Source: Lachnospiraceae bacterium
GTDB taxonomy: Bacteria > Bacillota > Clostridia > Lachnospirales > Lachnospiraceae
Direction of reading: 5' to 3'
Assembly (NCBI GenBank): GCA_009774585.1
Contig: VSOA01000015.1
Coordinates: 1-24,781 of the forward strand
Length of the DNA stretch: 24,781 nt
The notes under the pieces are model-generated. The model ran no database searches, was not told where the DNA came from, and saw only the letters and a program-made list of their open reading frames with translations. The stretch's first letter is position 1, and each line of letters opens with the position of its first letter. Position numbers and translations under genes: made by a program. Below, piece after piece: positions 15,464 to 22,701 of the stretch.

Positions 15464-17232
15464 TTATATAGAAAACTGTGCCATATACAGTTGATAATAC
15501 ACACCCTTCTTCTCCATCAGTTCACGTGCATTGCCCTCTTCTATGATCTTACCGTCGTCCACCACGAAAATCCGATCCGCTTTCTGAATCGTTGACAACC
15601 TGTGTGCAATGACAAAAGAAGTCCTCCCCGCCAGAAGATGCTCAATACCTTCCTGCACCAGCAGCTCCGTCTTCGTATCAATGCTCGAAGTCGCCTCGTC
15701 CAGAATTAATATCTTCGGATCGGAAACCATCGTTCTGGCAAACGCCAGAAGCTGCTTCTGCCCGATGGACAATCCGCCGCCGCGCTCTGACAGTTCCGTG
15801 TCATAACCTTTATCCTCATAATGAAATCATGTGCATTCACTGCCTTGGCAGCCGCAACAATCTCTTCGTCCGAAGCATCCAGTTTTCCATACCTTATATT
15901 CTCTTTGATCGTCCCCGAGAACAAGAAATTATCCTGAGTCATAATGCCCATCTGTCTGCGCAGACTCTCAATCGAAACTTTTTTCACATCATGTCCGTCC
16001 ACCTTCACGACGCCTTCCTGCACATCATAGAAACGGCTGATCAGATTAACAATCGTTGATTTCCCGGCTCCGGTAGGACCCACAAGCGCGATCGTCTCAC
16101 CGGGCATAATACGGAAACTGACATCATCTAACACCTTGACCTTATCATCATAAGAGAAATTCACATGCTCAAAAGTCACTTCACCCGTTATCTCCGGCAT
16201 TTGTGTAACCTCTGCTGCATCCGCGATCCCCGGCGGTGTATCCAGTATCTCAAAAATACGCTCCGCTCCGGCAATATTGGTCACAAGCTGGTTATAGAAA
16301 TTACTGATATTGTGAATTGGCTGCCAAAACATATTCAGATATGTCCCAAAGGCGATAAAAGTGCCTATCGAAACCTGATCCACCCCCAGAACCACGATAC
16401 CCGTATAGTACAGCAGAATACAGCCCACACCCCACGAAAGGTCAATCACCGATCCGAACGCATCACTCATGCGAACCGCATCATAAAACGAAGTCCGATG
16501 TTCGGCAAGCAGCGTGTCAAACGTCTCTTCCGTCTCTTTCTGCGCATGGAAACTCTGGATAATTCTGATTCCCGCCATATCCTCATGAATAAAAGCGTTT
16601 AAGTTCGCAGACTTCTTGCGGAATATCTGCCAGCGCGGGTGCGCCTTAATCTGGATAAATACGGTTCCCACCGCCATAAAAGGAATCGTCATCATGGAAG
16701 CAAGCGCCAGCTTCGGGTTCTTCCAGACCATGATAACCACCACGGCTATCACTGTCAGTCCATCCGGAATCAGCGTCGTCACGCAGTTAGACAATACATC
16801 CTTAAGGGAATTGATATCGCCTATGATACGCGACAAAATCTTGCCCGTCGGTCTGCTGTCGAAAAACTTAAAGTCCAGTTTCTGGATATGCGTGTAGAGC
16901 TGCTGCCTGATCGTCAGAAGTATCTCATTGCAAACCTTCGCCATAATATACATACGCAGTTTGACCGTGATTACTAACACAAGATTAATTACCAGCGCAA
17001 AACCAAGTAATTTATACAATCCGTTCAAGTCTTTCACAGCGATATGGTCGTCAATCGCAGATTCCATAATAAGTGGATTGACCAGACTGATCAATACACC
17101 GTAACCCATAATCAATAACACCAATACAATCTGCCATTTATAGGCAAGCAGATATCGAAAGAGCCTTATCAGCGTCTGCGCTTTGCTGCGCTCCACGCTC
17201 AACTCATCATCTTTATATGAATTTACTGCCAT
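15464..17232 (-). pseudogene. ABC exporter subunit, broken by a frameshift
   Basis: Read through one frameshift, this encodes a type IV exporter half-transporter of about 590 residues: six membrane helices (about 30-325), then an ATPase domain with Walker A GPTGAGKST (385-393), Q-loop Gln433, signature LSIGQKQ, Walker B ILILDEATSS with the catalytic Glu, and AHRLS. At 15809-15811 the frame is lost. The sequence goes from DFIMRI to GYDTELSERGGGL with only two bases between, where relatives have two residues, so 1 or 4 bases are missing. As written, the protein stops without a signature motif or Walker B. The downstream piece can start at an ATG at 15770-15772. The LSIGQ signature is the variant expected for the degenerate half of a heterodimer. 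GAGGTGA precedes the ATG at 17232. The shift could be a true mutation or a sequencing error. Confidence 0.85.
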
Positions 17233-17300
17233 ATGCTCTCACCTCTTATTTCTTAATTTGAAAATTTTTCATAATCAGATATTTTTTATAATGAAATATT

Positions 17301-17369
17301 TGTCACTATTTGATATTAGTCAATATTGTCAATATGCTCTGACATGATTGTCGTATTCTGTGTCATGTC
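17301..17369 (-). promoter_or_regulatory. Repeat-rich control region between the exporter genes
   Basis: The 155-base gap between the two exporter genes holds an inverted repeat, GACATGA (17341-17347) and TCATGTC (17363-17369). It also holds a cluster of ATTGAC/GTGAC motifs on the minus strand, two of them exactly 9 bases apart (17319-17333). A TTGACT -35-like element is present, but its -10 is poor. A separate promoter or operator for the second subunit is possible. Confidence 0.4.
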
Positions 17370-17387
17370 CTCTGAATGCATATTATC

Positions 17388-19109
17388 CTATTCAGTCAAC
17401 TGCCCGTATTGAGACTCGTATGTCTCATGGTATAGTCCTCGCTTTGCAATCAGCTCCTCGTGTGTGCCTCTCTCCGCAATCGCACCATTCTCCAACACGA
17501 GAATCTCATCGGCATGACGCACTGCGCTGATTCTGTGCGCAATAATAATCTTCGTCGTGCCTTCGAGCGTCTTAAGCGTCTGCTGGATCATATGCTCTGT
17601 CTCCATGTCAAGCGCTGAAGTTGAGTCATCCAATACAAGAATCGGATCCTTCTTGGCAAGCGCCCTCGCGATGCTGATCCGCTGCTTCTGTCCTCCGGAA
17701 AGTCCCACGCCGCGCTCGCCGATTACCGTATCATAAGTATCTTCCATGCGCTCTATAAAGCTGCTCGCCTGTGCCTGCGTAGACGCGCGTCTCACCGTTT
17801 TAAAGTCTATGTAATCTTTCTTGCCGAGCTTAATATTGTCATTAATCGTATCCGAGAACAGGAAAACGTCCTGCATCACATAGCTTACACTCGTGCGAAG
17901 CTGTTCCAGAGAAAGTTCCCTGATATTCACGTCGTCTAAGTAGATTGCACCGTCCGTAGCGTCATACATTCTCTGCAAAAGCTGAACAATAGACGTCTTA
18001 CCCGCGCCGGTAGCGCCCATAATCCCCAACGTTTTGCCCGGTTCCACCGTAAAAGAAATGTCATGCAGTATCTCATACATATCTTCTTTATGAAAAGATA
18101 CATGGTCAAAACATACCTTTCCCTCTACTTTTTCTAGTTTGACCGTATCGGTCACTTCTGTAATCGTCGGTTTCACCTCATAGATTTTCTTAATCTTCTT
18201 GTTGGACGCGACTGCCGCCGAGAAGCTGTTCGTCAGCCATCCCAACATCTCCATCGGCCACACGATGTTAGCTGAGTATTCCACAAATGCCGTCATCTGC
18301 CCGAGCGTTATCTCTCCGTCTATGACAAACTTTCCACCGACCAGTATAGTCAATAGCGGCAGCACTTTTGTCACTACAGTGAAACACGGATAATAGCGCA
18401 CAAACACCTTCGACTGTTCCATATTCAAATCATAGTATCTTTTGTTGTGCGACAGGAATTTGGTTATTTCAAATTTCTCTCGGGCAAACGCTTTCACCGT
18501 GCGCACACCTGCAAGATTTTCTTCCGCTACCGTATTGAGCGCCGCATTCTCTTCACTGATTTCCTCATAGACCTTGCCGAGCCTTCGCTCCATGATCACT
18601 GCAAAAGAACCGCACAAAAGCATTGCTGCCGTGGGAAGCAGCGCCAGCTTCCAATTGAGCATATACATACACACCAGAATAATACTCGTATGGTAGATCA
18701 CCTCAAGCAGCAGCATACTGACATATCCCATCGCGTCCCAGATGCGGTCCACATCCTCCTTGACGCGCGCCATCAGTTCACCGGTGTTTGTCTTATCAAA
18801 GAAATCCGCGCTGAGTCCCTGAATATGACGGAATAGATCACGTCTCATATCTCCCGAAATCTTTGCACCGTTCTTATCAAAGGTGTATTCCTTCACATAT
18901 TGAAACACGCATCTTCCCAGACCGATTCCCAGAAAGCCCAGCAGCAGATATTTCAGTTCGCCGATATTGCCGCCCACAATTACATCGTCCACCACTCTTG
19001 CCGTCAGTCTCGGCGCCATCATGTCCAGCGTGACTGCGATCAGAAGCGATACGATCGCAATCAGATAAGGAATCTTGTATTCCCATATGTAACTTGATAT
19101 TTTTTTCAT
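17388..19109 (-). CDS. ABC exporter subunit with degenerate ATPase site (MdlA/BmrC-like)
   Basis: The 573-residue half-transporter has a six-helix exporter membrane domain (about 10-300) and an ATPase domain. Walker A is GATGAGKT (365-372), the signature is canonical LSGGQ (470-474), Walker B is ILVLDDS with Asp495 where the catalytic Glu normally stands, and the switch His is 525. The Asp substitution marks it as the non-catalytic half of a heterodimeric exporter, complementing the partner gene downstream. Such pairs (BmrCD, TM287/288, MdlAB-like) export drugs, peptides or lipids. GGGGGA lies 6 bases before the ATG. Its mRNA leader contains a small ORF and a terminator (19187-19364), so expression is probably controlled by attenuation. 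The substrate is unknown. Confidence 0.92.
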   Translation of the reverse strand: MKKISSYIWEYKIPYLIAIVSLLIAVTLDMMAPRLTARVVDDVIVGGNIGELKYLLLGFLGIGLGRCVFQYVKEYTFDKNGAKISGDMRRDLFRHIQGLSADFFDKTNTGELMARVKEDVDRIWDAMGYVSMLLLEVIYHTSIILVCMYMLNWKLALLPTAAMLLCGSFAVIMERRLGKVYEEISEENAALNTVAEENLAGVRTVKAFAREKFEITKFLSHNKRYYDLNMEQSKVFVRYYPCFTVVTKVLPLLTILVGGKFVIDGEITLGQMTAFVEYSANIVWPMEMLGWLTNSFSAAVASNKKIKKIYEVKPTITEVTDTVKLEKVEGKVCFDHVSFHKEDMYEILHDISFTVEPGKTLGIMGATGAGKTSIVQLLQRMYDATDGAIYLDDVNIRELSLEQLRTSVSYVMQDVFLFSDTINDNIKLGKKDYIDFKTVRRASTQAQASSFIERMEDTYDTVIGERGVGLSGGQKQRISIARALAKKDPILVLDDSTSALDMETEHMIQQTLKTLEGTTKIIIAHRISAVRHADEILVLENGAIAERGTHEELIAKRGLYHETYESQYGQLTE

Positions 19110-19186
19110 AACCTATTCCCCCATTCTGCTTTCTCTGCAGATACTTTATTACATATCTTCCACCTTCACGGTCTTCGCCCGCACAA

Positions 19187-19221
19187 ACCAAAAAGGCTGT
19201 GGTAAAATTACCACAGCCTTT
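19187..19221 (-). terminator. Leader terminator (attenuator) of the ABC exporter
   Basis: On the minus strand a perfect 14-base stem, AAAGGCTGTGGTAA (19221-19208) and its complement (19205-19192) with a 2-base loop, runs into TTTTTGG. It lies 41 bases after the leader ORF's stop codon and about 80 bases before the exporter start codon. The upper left arm can instead pair with 19285-19298, inside the leader ORF, as an antiterminator (12 of 14 positions). Confidence 0.85.
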
Positions 19222-19262
19222 GAATAAGCCTTGCAATATATTGACCCAATCAGTCATCTACT

Positions 19263-19364
19263 TCATGCCGATTGCGTACCGATCGCGGAGGTAATTTTGC
19301 ATAATATTTGGTTCATTCCATACGTCATATGCGCGTCATTCTTTGTCTTGATATTCTTAAACAT
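19263..19364 (-). CDS. 33-codon leader peptide of the ABC exporter
   Basis: A short ORF with an excellent ribosome site (AAAGGAGG, 19373-19380, 8 bases before the ATG) lies in the exporter mRNA leader. The peptide begins MFKNIKTKNDAHMTYG and ends SAIGTQSA; it has no signal peptide or known domain. Codons 23-27 contain AAAATTACCTCCGC, complementary at 12 of 14 positions to the terminator's left arm and loop. A ribosome moving over these codons would mask the antiterminator and let the terminator form. A ribosome stalled earlier would leave it free and allow read-through. This is the logic of bmrB upstream of bmrCD in Bacillus subtilis. The peptide shows no similarity to BmrB that I can recognise. 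Confidence 0.75.
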   Translation of the reverse strand: MFKNIKTKNDAHMTYGMNQILCKITSAIGTQSA

Positions 19365-19484
19365 TATGCCTGCCTCCTTTCCTCTATTTCTATTTCACAT
19401 ATTACTTCTTATTTTGTTTAACTTTTTCTCAATTTTATCTGATTACTCTAATAATTTTAACACTTTAAGCAACACTATTGTTAG

Positions 19485-19511
19485 CTTATACCAGTACCGC
19501 TTTATTGTCAA
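19485..19511 (-). promoter_or_regulatory. Promoter of the leader peptide/exporter transcript
   Basis: On the minus strand, TTGACA (19506-19511) is followed after 15 bases by TATAAG (19485-19490) with an extended TGG. The spacing is short but the extended -10 compensates. It would give an AT-rich 5' leader of about 115 bases before the leader ORF. Confidence 0.55.
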
Positions 19512-19586
19512 CAGATATTTATTTGATTATACTGAATTTTTTGGTGAAATTTTTATATGAAATTACTTCTATTCCGCTTTCACGCT

Positions 19587-19809
19587 TTACTGATGATACC
19601 ACTTCTGCGCTTCCTCGCTCTCCTCCTCCACAGGAGGCATCACCCTTCTAAGCACATATTCCATCGGAAACGATAGTCCGAATAAGTACACCCCCCGGCA
19701 GGACAAAAAGCTTATCCAAATCAATCCACCCCCAGTACTTAGCAACTGAAATCTCATATTCTCCCACTTCAAGATATACTCTTGACAACGCGGAAGCATC
19801 GCATTCCCT
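19587..19809 (-). pseudogene. Decayed C-terminal gene fragment with a G-run frameshift
   Basis: Two minus-strand frames join to make a sensible C-terminus. The first, open from 19809, reads SRVYLEVGEYEISVAKYW, then GWIDLDKLFVLPGG. The second continues after the six-base G run (19691-19696) as VYLFGLSFPMEYVLRR followed by an acidic tail ending QKWYHQ and a TAA stop at 19587. No start codon or N-terminal part is present, because a stop closes the first frame at 19810. It appears to be the tail of a deleted gene between the LacI regulator and the exporter. GEYEI-type strands occur in beta-sandwich tails of some sugar hydrolases, but I do not assign a family. Confidence 0.5.
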
Positions 19810-19845
19810 TTAAATGATTTGCACTGTTGCAATTTACTATGACAC

Positions 19846-19883
19846 AAAAACAGCGCCCGGCACTGTTTATATACGCCGGACGC
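19846..19883 (-). terminator. Intrinsic terminator of the second LacI gene
   Basis: On the minus strand GCGTCCGGC (19883-19875) pairs with GCCGGGCGC (19861-19853), one G-U pair, followed by TGTTTTTG. The left arm lies inside the last codons of the LacI gene. Confidence 0.85.
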
Positions 19884-20886
19884 TATCTTTAATTACTAAA
19901 TGTCCCTCCACAATATAAGTGCTCTGCGCTCCCGCCTGATTCTGCAGCTTGCTGAGCAGCACTTTGACCGTTCTCTTCGCCATCTCACCCAAATCCACTT
20001 CATAAGTAGTAATACCGATATCACAAATACCCGGATAGATATAATTGTCGTATCCCACTACCGACACGTCCTCCGGTACGCGGTAACCGTTCTGCCTGAG
20101 TTTATTGATCAGCATGCCCGCCGAGAGATCACAGTTGCACACAAACGCGGTCGGCATATCATCAGGAAGCGTCAGCAGATTCACTTCATCGATATAACCA
20201 CTGTGTAGATCTCTGTCATCTATACGCCAATCGTCACGAAGCTTTGCGCCATGCTCCAGCATCGCTTTGACATAACCTAAATAGCGGTCCGTAATGGAAC
20301 TGGTAGCAAGCAGGGTTCCAACAAAAGCAATCTTCTCGTGTCCCATACTGAAAAGATAATTGGTTAACCGATAAGTACCATAGAAGCTATCTGATACGAC
20401 AGCATCAACATCTTGTCCCTCATCCGTAAAGTCCATATATACTATAGGGAGCGAAGATGTCTTTTTTAGCATTTCAAGAAAAAACTCCGGCATCTTGCCT
20501 AAAACAATCACCCCGTCTACCTTCTGCTCCTTTATCAGCTTCGGCATCTCAGGCGCCTCTTTACTCTGTCCGCCTACTACTTCCATCAGCGTAAAGCATC
20601 CCCATGCCATAGCCTTGGTCGCAATTTGCTGATACATCTGCCAATAAAAAGAATCGTATTTATCCAGATAGCTCTCCTCTATCAGCAGACCGATATTATA
20701 ACTCTTACGCACCCCCGCTCTCTTTGCCTTAGAAGATTGCACATAACCCATCTCATCGGCTAACTGCTTAATCTTCTCCCTCATCTCCTCGCTGACGCCC
20801 TTCTGTCCTGCCAGCGCTTTAGAGACTGTGACGGTACTTACGCCAACCCTCTGCGCAATATCTGCCAATCTAACTGTCTTCGCCAT
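19867..20886 (-). CDS. LacI-family transcriptional regulator (copy 2)
   Basis: A 339-residue protein from the chosen start. The helix-turn-helix carries the same recognition helix STVTVSKAL as copy 1, and the sensor domain has VIVLGK, MGHEKIAFVGTLLATSS, PTAFVCNCDLSAG, VVGYDNYIYPG and the C-terminal VIKDSVRRI. It is a paralog of the regulator at 14293-15330 throughout, probably a duplication. The ATG at 20884-20886 is preferred because GGAGGA is 4-5 bases upstream; a TTG four codons earlier would overlap that site. A TATAAT (20916-20921) lies 30 bases before it. Two palindromic operators (20959-20999) lie upstream and suggest autoregulation. It ends in its own terminator. Confidence 0.92.
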   Translation of the reverse strand: MAKTVRLADIAQRVGVSTVTVSKALAGQKGVSEEMREKIKQLADEMGYVQSSKAKRAGVRKSYNIGLLIEESYLDKYDSFYWQMYQQIATKAMAWGCFTLMEVVGGQSKEAPEMPKLIKEQKVDGVIVLGKMPEFFLEMLKKTSSLPIVYMDFTDEGQDVDAVVSDSFYGTYRLTNYLFSMGHEKIAFVGTLLATSSITDRYLGYVKAMLEHGAKLRDDWRIDDRDLHSGYIDEVNLLTLPDDMPTAFVCNCDLSAGMLINKLRQNGYRVPEDVSVVGYDNYIYPGICDIGITTYEVDLGEMAKRTVKVLLSKLQNQAGAQSTYIVEGHLVIKDSVRRI

Positions 20887-20958
20887 ACTCTCCTCCAAAA
20901 TAATTAATTATAAACATTATACAAAAAAATTTCAAATTAATATATGTATGATACAAAC

Positions 20959-20976
20959 AAATTAGCTAGCTAATTT
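20959..20976. promoter_or_regulatory. Perfect palindromic LacI operator (site 1)
   Basis: AAATTAGCTAGCTAATTT is an 18-base perfect palindrome upstream of the second LacI gene. A related site lies 24 bases away centre to centre, and another in front of the sugar-binding protein gene. Confidence 0.7.
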
Positions 20977-20983
20977 TTGTTAA

Positions 20984-20999
20984 ATTTAGCCAGCTAAAT
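20984..20999. promoter_or_regulatory. Palindromic LacI operator (site 2)
   Basis: ATTTAGCCAGCTAAAT has two perfect 7-base arms around CA and matches site 1 in the AG-C...GCTAA core (14 of 18 positions over the wider window). The 24-base spacing puts the two sites on roughly similar helical faces. Confidence 0.65.
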
Positions 21000-21022
21000 A
21001 TTTTAAATCAATTTATTATCAT

Positions 21023-21127
21023 GCTCCATACCACGGGAAGAATTGCCGCGTTCTATGCAGAAGGAAGAATGCTCGCTGCACGGGAAGAATTGCTTGCGCT
21101 CCATACCACAAGAAGAATGCCCGCTGC
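21023..21127. repeat. Imperfect tandem repeat of about 48 bases
   Basis: CACGGGAAGAATTGC recurs at 21032 and 21079, GAAGAATGCYCGCTGC at 21064 and 21112, and GCTCCATACCAC at 21023 and 21098. The stretch is therefore about two degraded copies of a 47-48-base unit. No convincing gene overlaps it: the plus-strand open frame here is repeat-derived and lacks a ribosome site. Confidence 0.65.
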
Positions 21128-21141
21128 AAGCGGCATTCTTC
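21112..21141. repeat. Inverted repeat beyond livF
   Basis: GAAGAATGCC (21112-21121) and GGCATTCTTC (21132-21141) form a 10-base stem, extended by GCT/AGC inside with one bulged C. It overlaps the end of the tandem repeat. Confidence 0.65.
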
Positions 21142-21142
21142 C

Positions 21143-21199
21143 GGACATGAAGTTCCACTTAGGCTGCGTCCTTTGCAGGCTTAGCGGAACTTCATGTCC
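21143..21199 (-). terminator. Long stem-loop directly after livF
   Basis: GGACATGAAGTTCC (21143-21156) and its exact complement (21186-21199) form a 14-base stem with a 29-base loop, starting 5 bases after the livF stop codon. There is no U-run, so it is more likely a 3'-protecting or repeat-derived hairpin than a classical terminator. Confidence 0.55.
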
Positions 21200-21203
21200 T
21201 GTT

Positions 21204-21914
21204 CTATTCCCCTAAATAAGCTTTCTTCACTGCTTCATCATGCATTAACTCTTCGGCATCTCCGGACAACGAAATCGTTCCGGTCTCAAGCACATATGCC
21301 CTGTCTGCAATAGAAAGCGCCTTCTTTGCGTTCTGCTCAACCAGTAATACGGTAGTTCCCGACTCGCTAACCCGTCTGATAATATCAAAAATCTCGTTGA
21401 CAAAAATCGGAGACAATCCCATCGACGGCTCATCCATCAGAATAATGCTCGGCTGGCTCATAAGTGCCCGCCCCATGGCAAGCATCTGCTGCTCACCGCC
21501 GCTTAATGTTCCCGCCATCTGCGTCTTGCGCTCCTCCAGTCTCGGAAAACGCTCGTATACCATATGCAGTGACTCTTTAATCTCATTCTTATCTTTCCTT
21601 GTATATGCCCCCATCATCAGATTGTCATAGACCGATAACTGTGCGAAGACGCGTCTTCCCTCCGGCACATGCGCCATACCCATAGGCACAATCTTATAGC
21701 CCGGAGTCTTTGTGATATCCTTACCCTCAAAGATAATACTGCCGCTCGTCGGCTTAATCAGTCCCGTAATCGTATGCAGTGTCGTCGTCTTGCCTGCTCC
21801 GTTAGCGCCAATCAATGCAATGACTTCACCCTTCTCCACTTCAAAGCTGATTCCCTTGATTGCCTCTATTACACCATAATGGACATGAAGGTCCTTTACT
21901 TCCAACATTGCCAT
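21204..21914 (-). CDS. livF: Branched-chain amino-acid-type ABC transporter ATPase LivF
   Basis: A 236-residue cytoplasmic ATPase. Walker A is GANGAGKT (36-43), the LivF hallmark VPEGRRVF lies at 83-90, signature LSGGEQQ at 137-143, Walker B IILMDE at 157-162, and LLVEQN near the switch region. With LivG it powers import through LivH/LivM. The ATG at 21912-21914 is chosen; a GTG three codons earlier (21923) and an ATG two codons later (21908) are alternatives, because the purine-rich GGGAAGTGGAG upstream could serve any of them. It is the last gene of the livHMGF cluster, followed by a long stem-loop. Confidence 0.92.
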   Translation of the reverse strand: MAMLEVKDLHVHYGVIEAIKGISFEVEKGEVIALIGANGAGKTTTLHTITGLIKPTSGSIIFEGKDITKTPGYKIVPMGMAHVPEGRRVFAQLSVYDNLMMGAYTRKDKNEIKESLHMVYERFPRLEERKTQMAGTLSGGEQQMLAMGRALMSQPSIILMDEPSMGLSPIFVNEIFDIIRRVSESGTTVLLVEQNAKKALSIADRAYVLETGTISLSGDAEELMHDEAVKKAYLGE

Positions 21915-21939
21915 ATTCTCCACTTCCCTTTCCAGTTAC

Positions 21940-22698
21940 TTAGCTGCCAAGATATGCGGTGATTACTTCCGGATTATTCAGTACATCCTGCGTATCGCCA
22001 TGCGCGAGCACTTCTCCGAAATTAAGTACGGTCAGCTTCTCACAAATACCGGACACCAGTTTCATATCATGCTCAATCAAGAGTATCGTCATATCGAAAT
22101 GGTCTCTCACGAAACCAATCATATCCATTAGTTCCTTCGTCTCGTTAGGATTCATGCCTGCCGCCGGCTCATCTAAGAGAAGAAGTTTCGGCGCCGTCGC
22201 CATAGCCCTTGCAATCTCTAATTTTCTCTGTTGTCCGTAAGGAAGATTCTCCGCCTTGTAATCCGCATACTGTTCCAATCCGAACACTCCAAGCAATTCC
22301 ATCGCCTTCTCATTCATTTCTTTTTCCACTTTATGATAACGTGGAAGGCGCAGAATTCCTTCTAATGTAGAATAAGCATAATGATTATGCAATCCTACCT
22401 TAACGTTGTCAAGTACCGTCATATCCCCAAACAATCTTATGTTCTGGAATGTTCTTGCAATTCCAGCTTTACAGATGTCAATCGTCTTCTTACCCGTCAG
22501 ATTCACTCCATCTAACAGAATCGCACCCTCATCCGGCTGATACACACCCGTTAACAGGTTGAAAATCGTCGTTTTGCCTGCCCCATTTGGTCCGATTAAA
22601 CCATAGAGCTGACCTTTTTCCACGGAAATATCAAACGCGTTAACTGCTCGCAGACCACCAAAGGAGATTCCCAAATTCTTTGTCTCTAACAGTGCCAT
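21940..22698 (-). CDS. livG: Branched-chain amino-acid-type ABC transporter ATPase LivG
   Basis: The 252-residue ATPase has Walker A GPNGAGKT (36-43), the ARTFQNIRLF segment that follows it in LivG proteins, the LivG-type signature LPYGQQRKLEIARA (152-165), Walker B LLLLDEPAAGMNP (172-184) and LLIEHDM. It partners LivF. Its ATG lies 3 bases after the livM stop codon, with the ribosome site (AAGGAGG) inside the end of livM, so the two are translationally coupled. The substrate class (branched-chain amino acids or related amides such as urea) is inferred from the family. Confidence 0.94.
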   Translation of the reverse strand: MALLETKNLGISFGGLRAVNAFDISVEKGQLYGLIGPNGAGKTTIFNLLTGVYQPDEGAILLDGVNLTGKKTIDICKAGIARTFQNIRLFGDMTVLDNVKVGLHNHYAYSTLEGILRLPRYHKVEKEMNEKAMELLGVFGLEQYADYKAENLPYGQQRKLEIARAMATAPKLLLLDEPAAGMNPNETKELMDMIGFVRDHFDMTILLIEHDMKLVSGICEKLTVLNFGEVLAHGDTQDVLNNPEVITAYLGS

Positions 22699-22701
22699 AT
22701 C

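Noticed and set aside
18877..19257. A 126-codon minus-strand open frame overlapping the start of the ABC exporter gene
   Set aside because: It runs through the attenuator hairpin and into the exporter gene in another frame, has no good ribosome site, and its translation has no protein-like features; the 33-codon leader ORF is the better call.
21023..21127. Possible short CRISPR-like array
   Set aside because: The copies are degenerate, about two in number, without constant repeats and unique spacers, and no cas genes are nearby.
21021..21215. A 64-codon plus-strand open frame downstream of livF
   Set aside because: It is made of the tandem and inverted repeats, lacks a ribosome site, and runs antisense into the livF 3' end.
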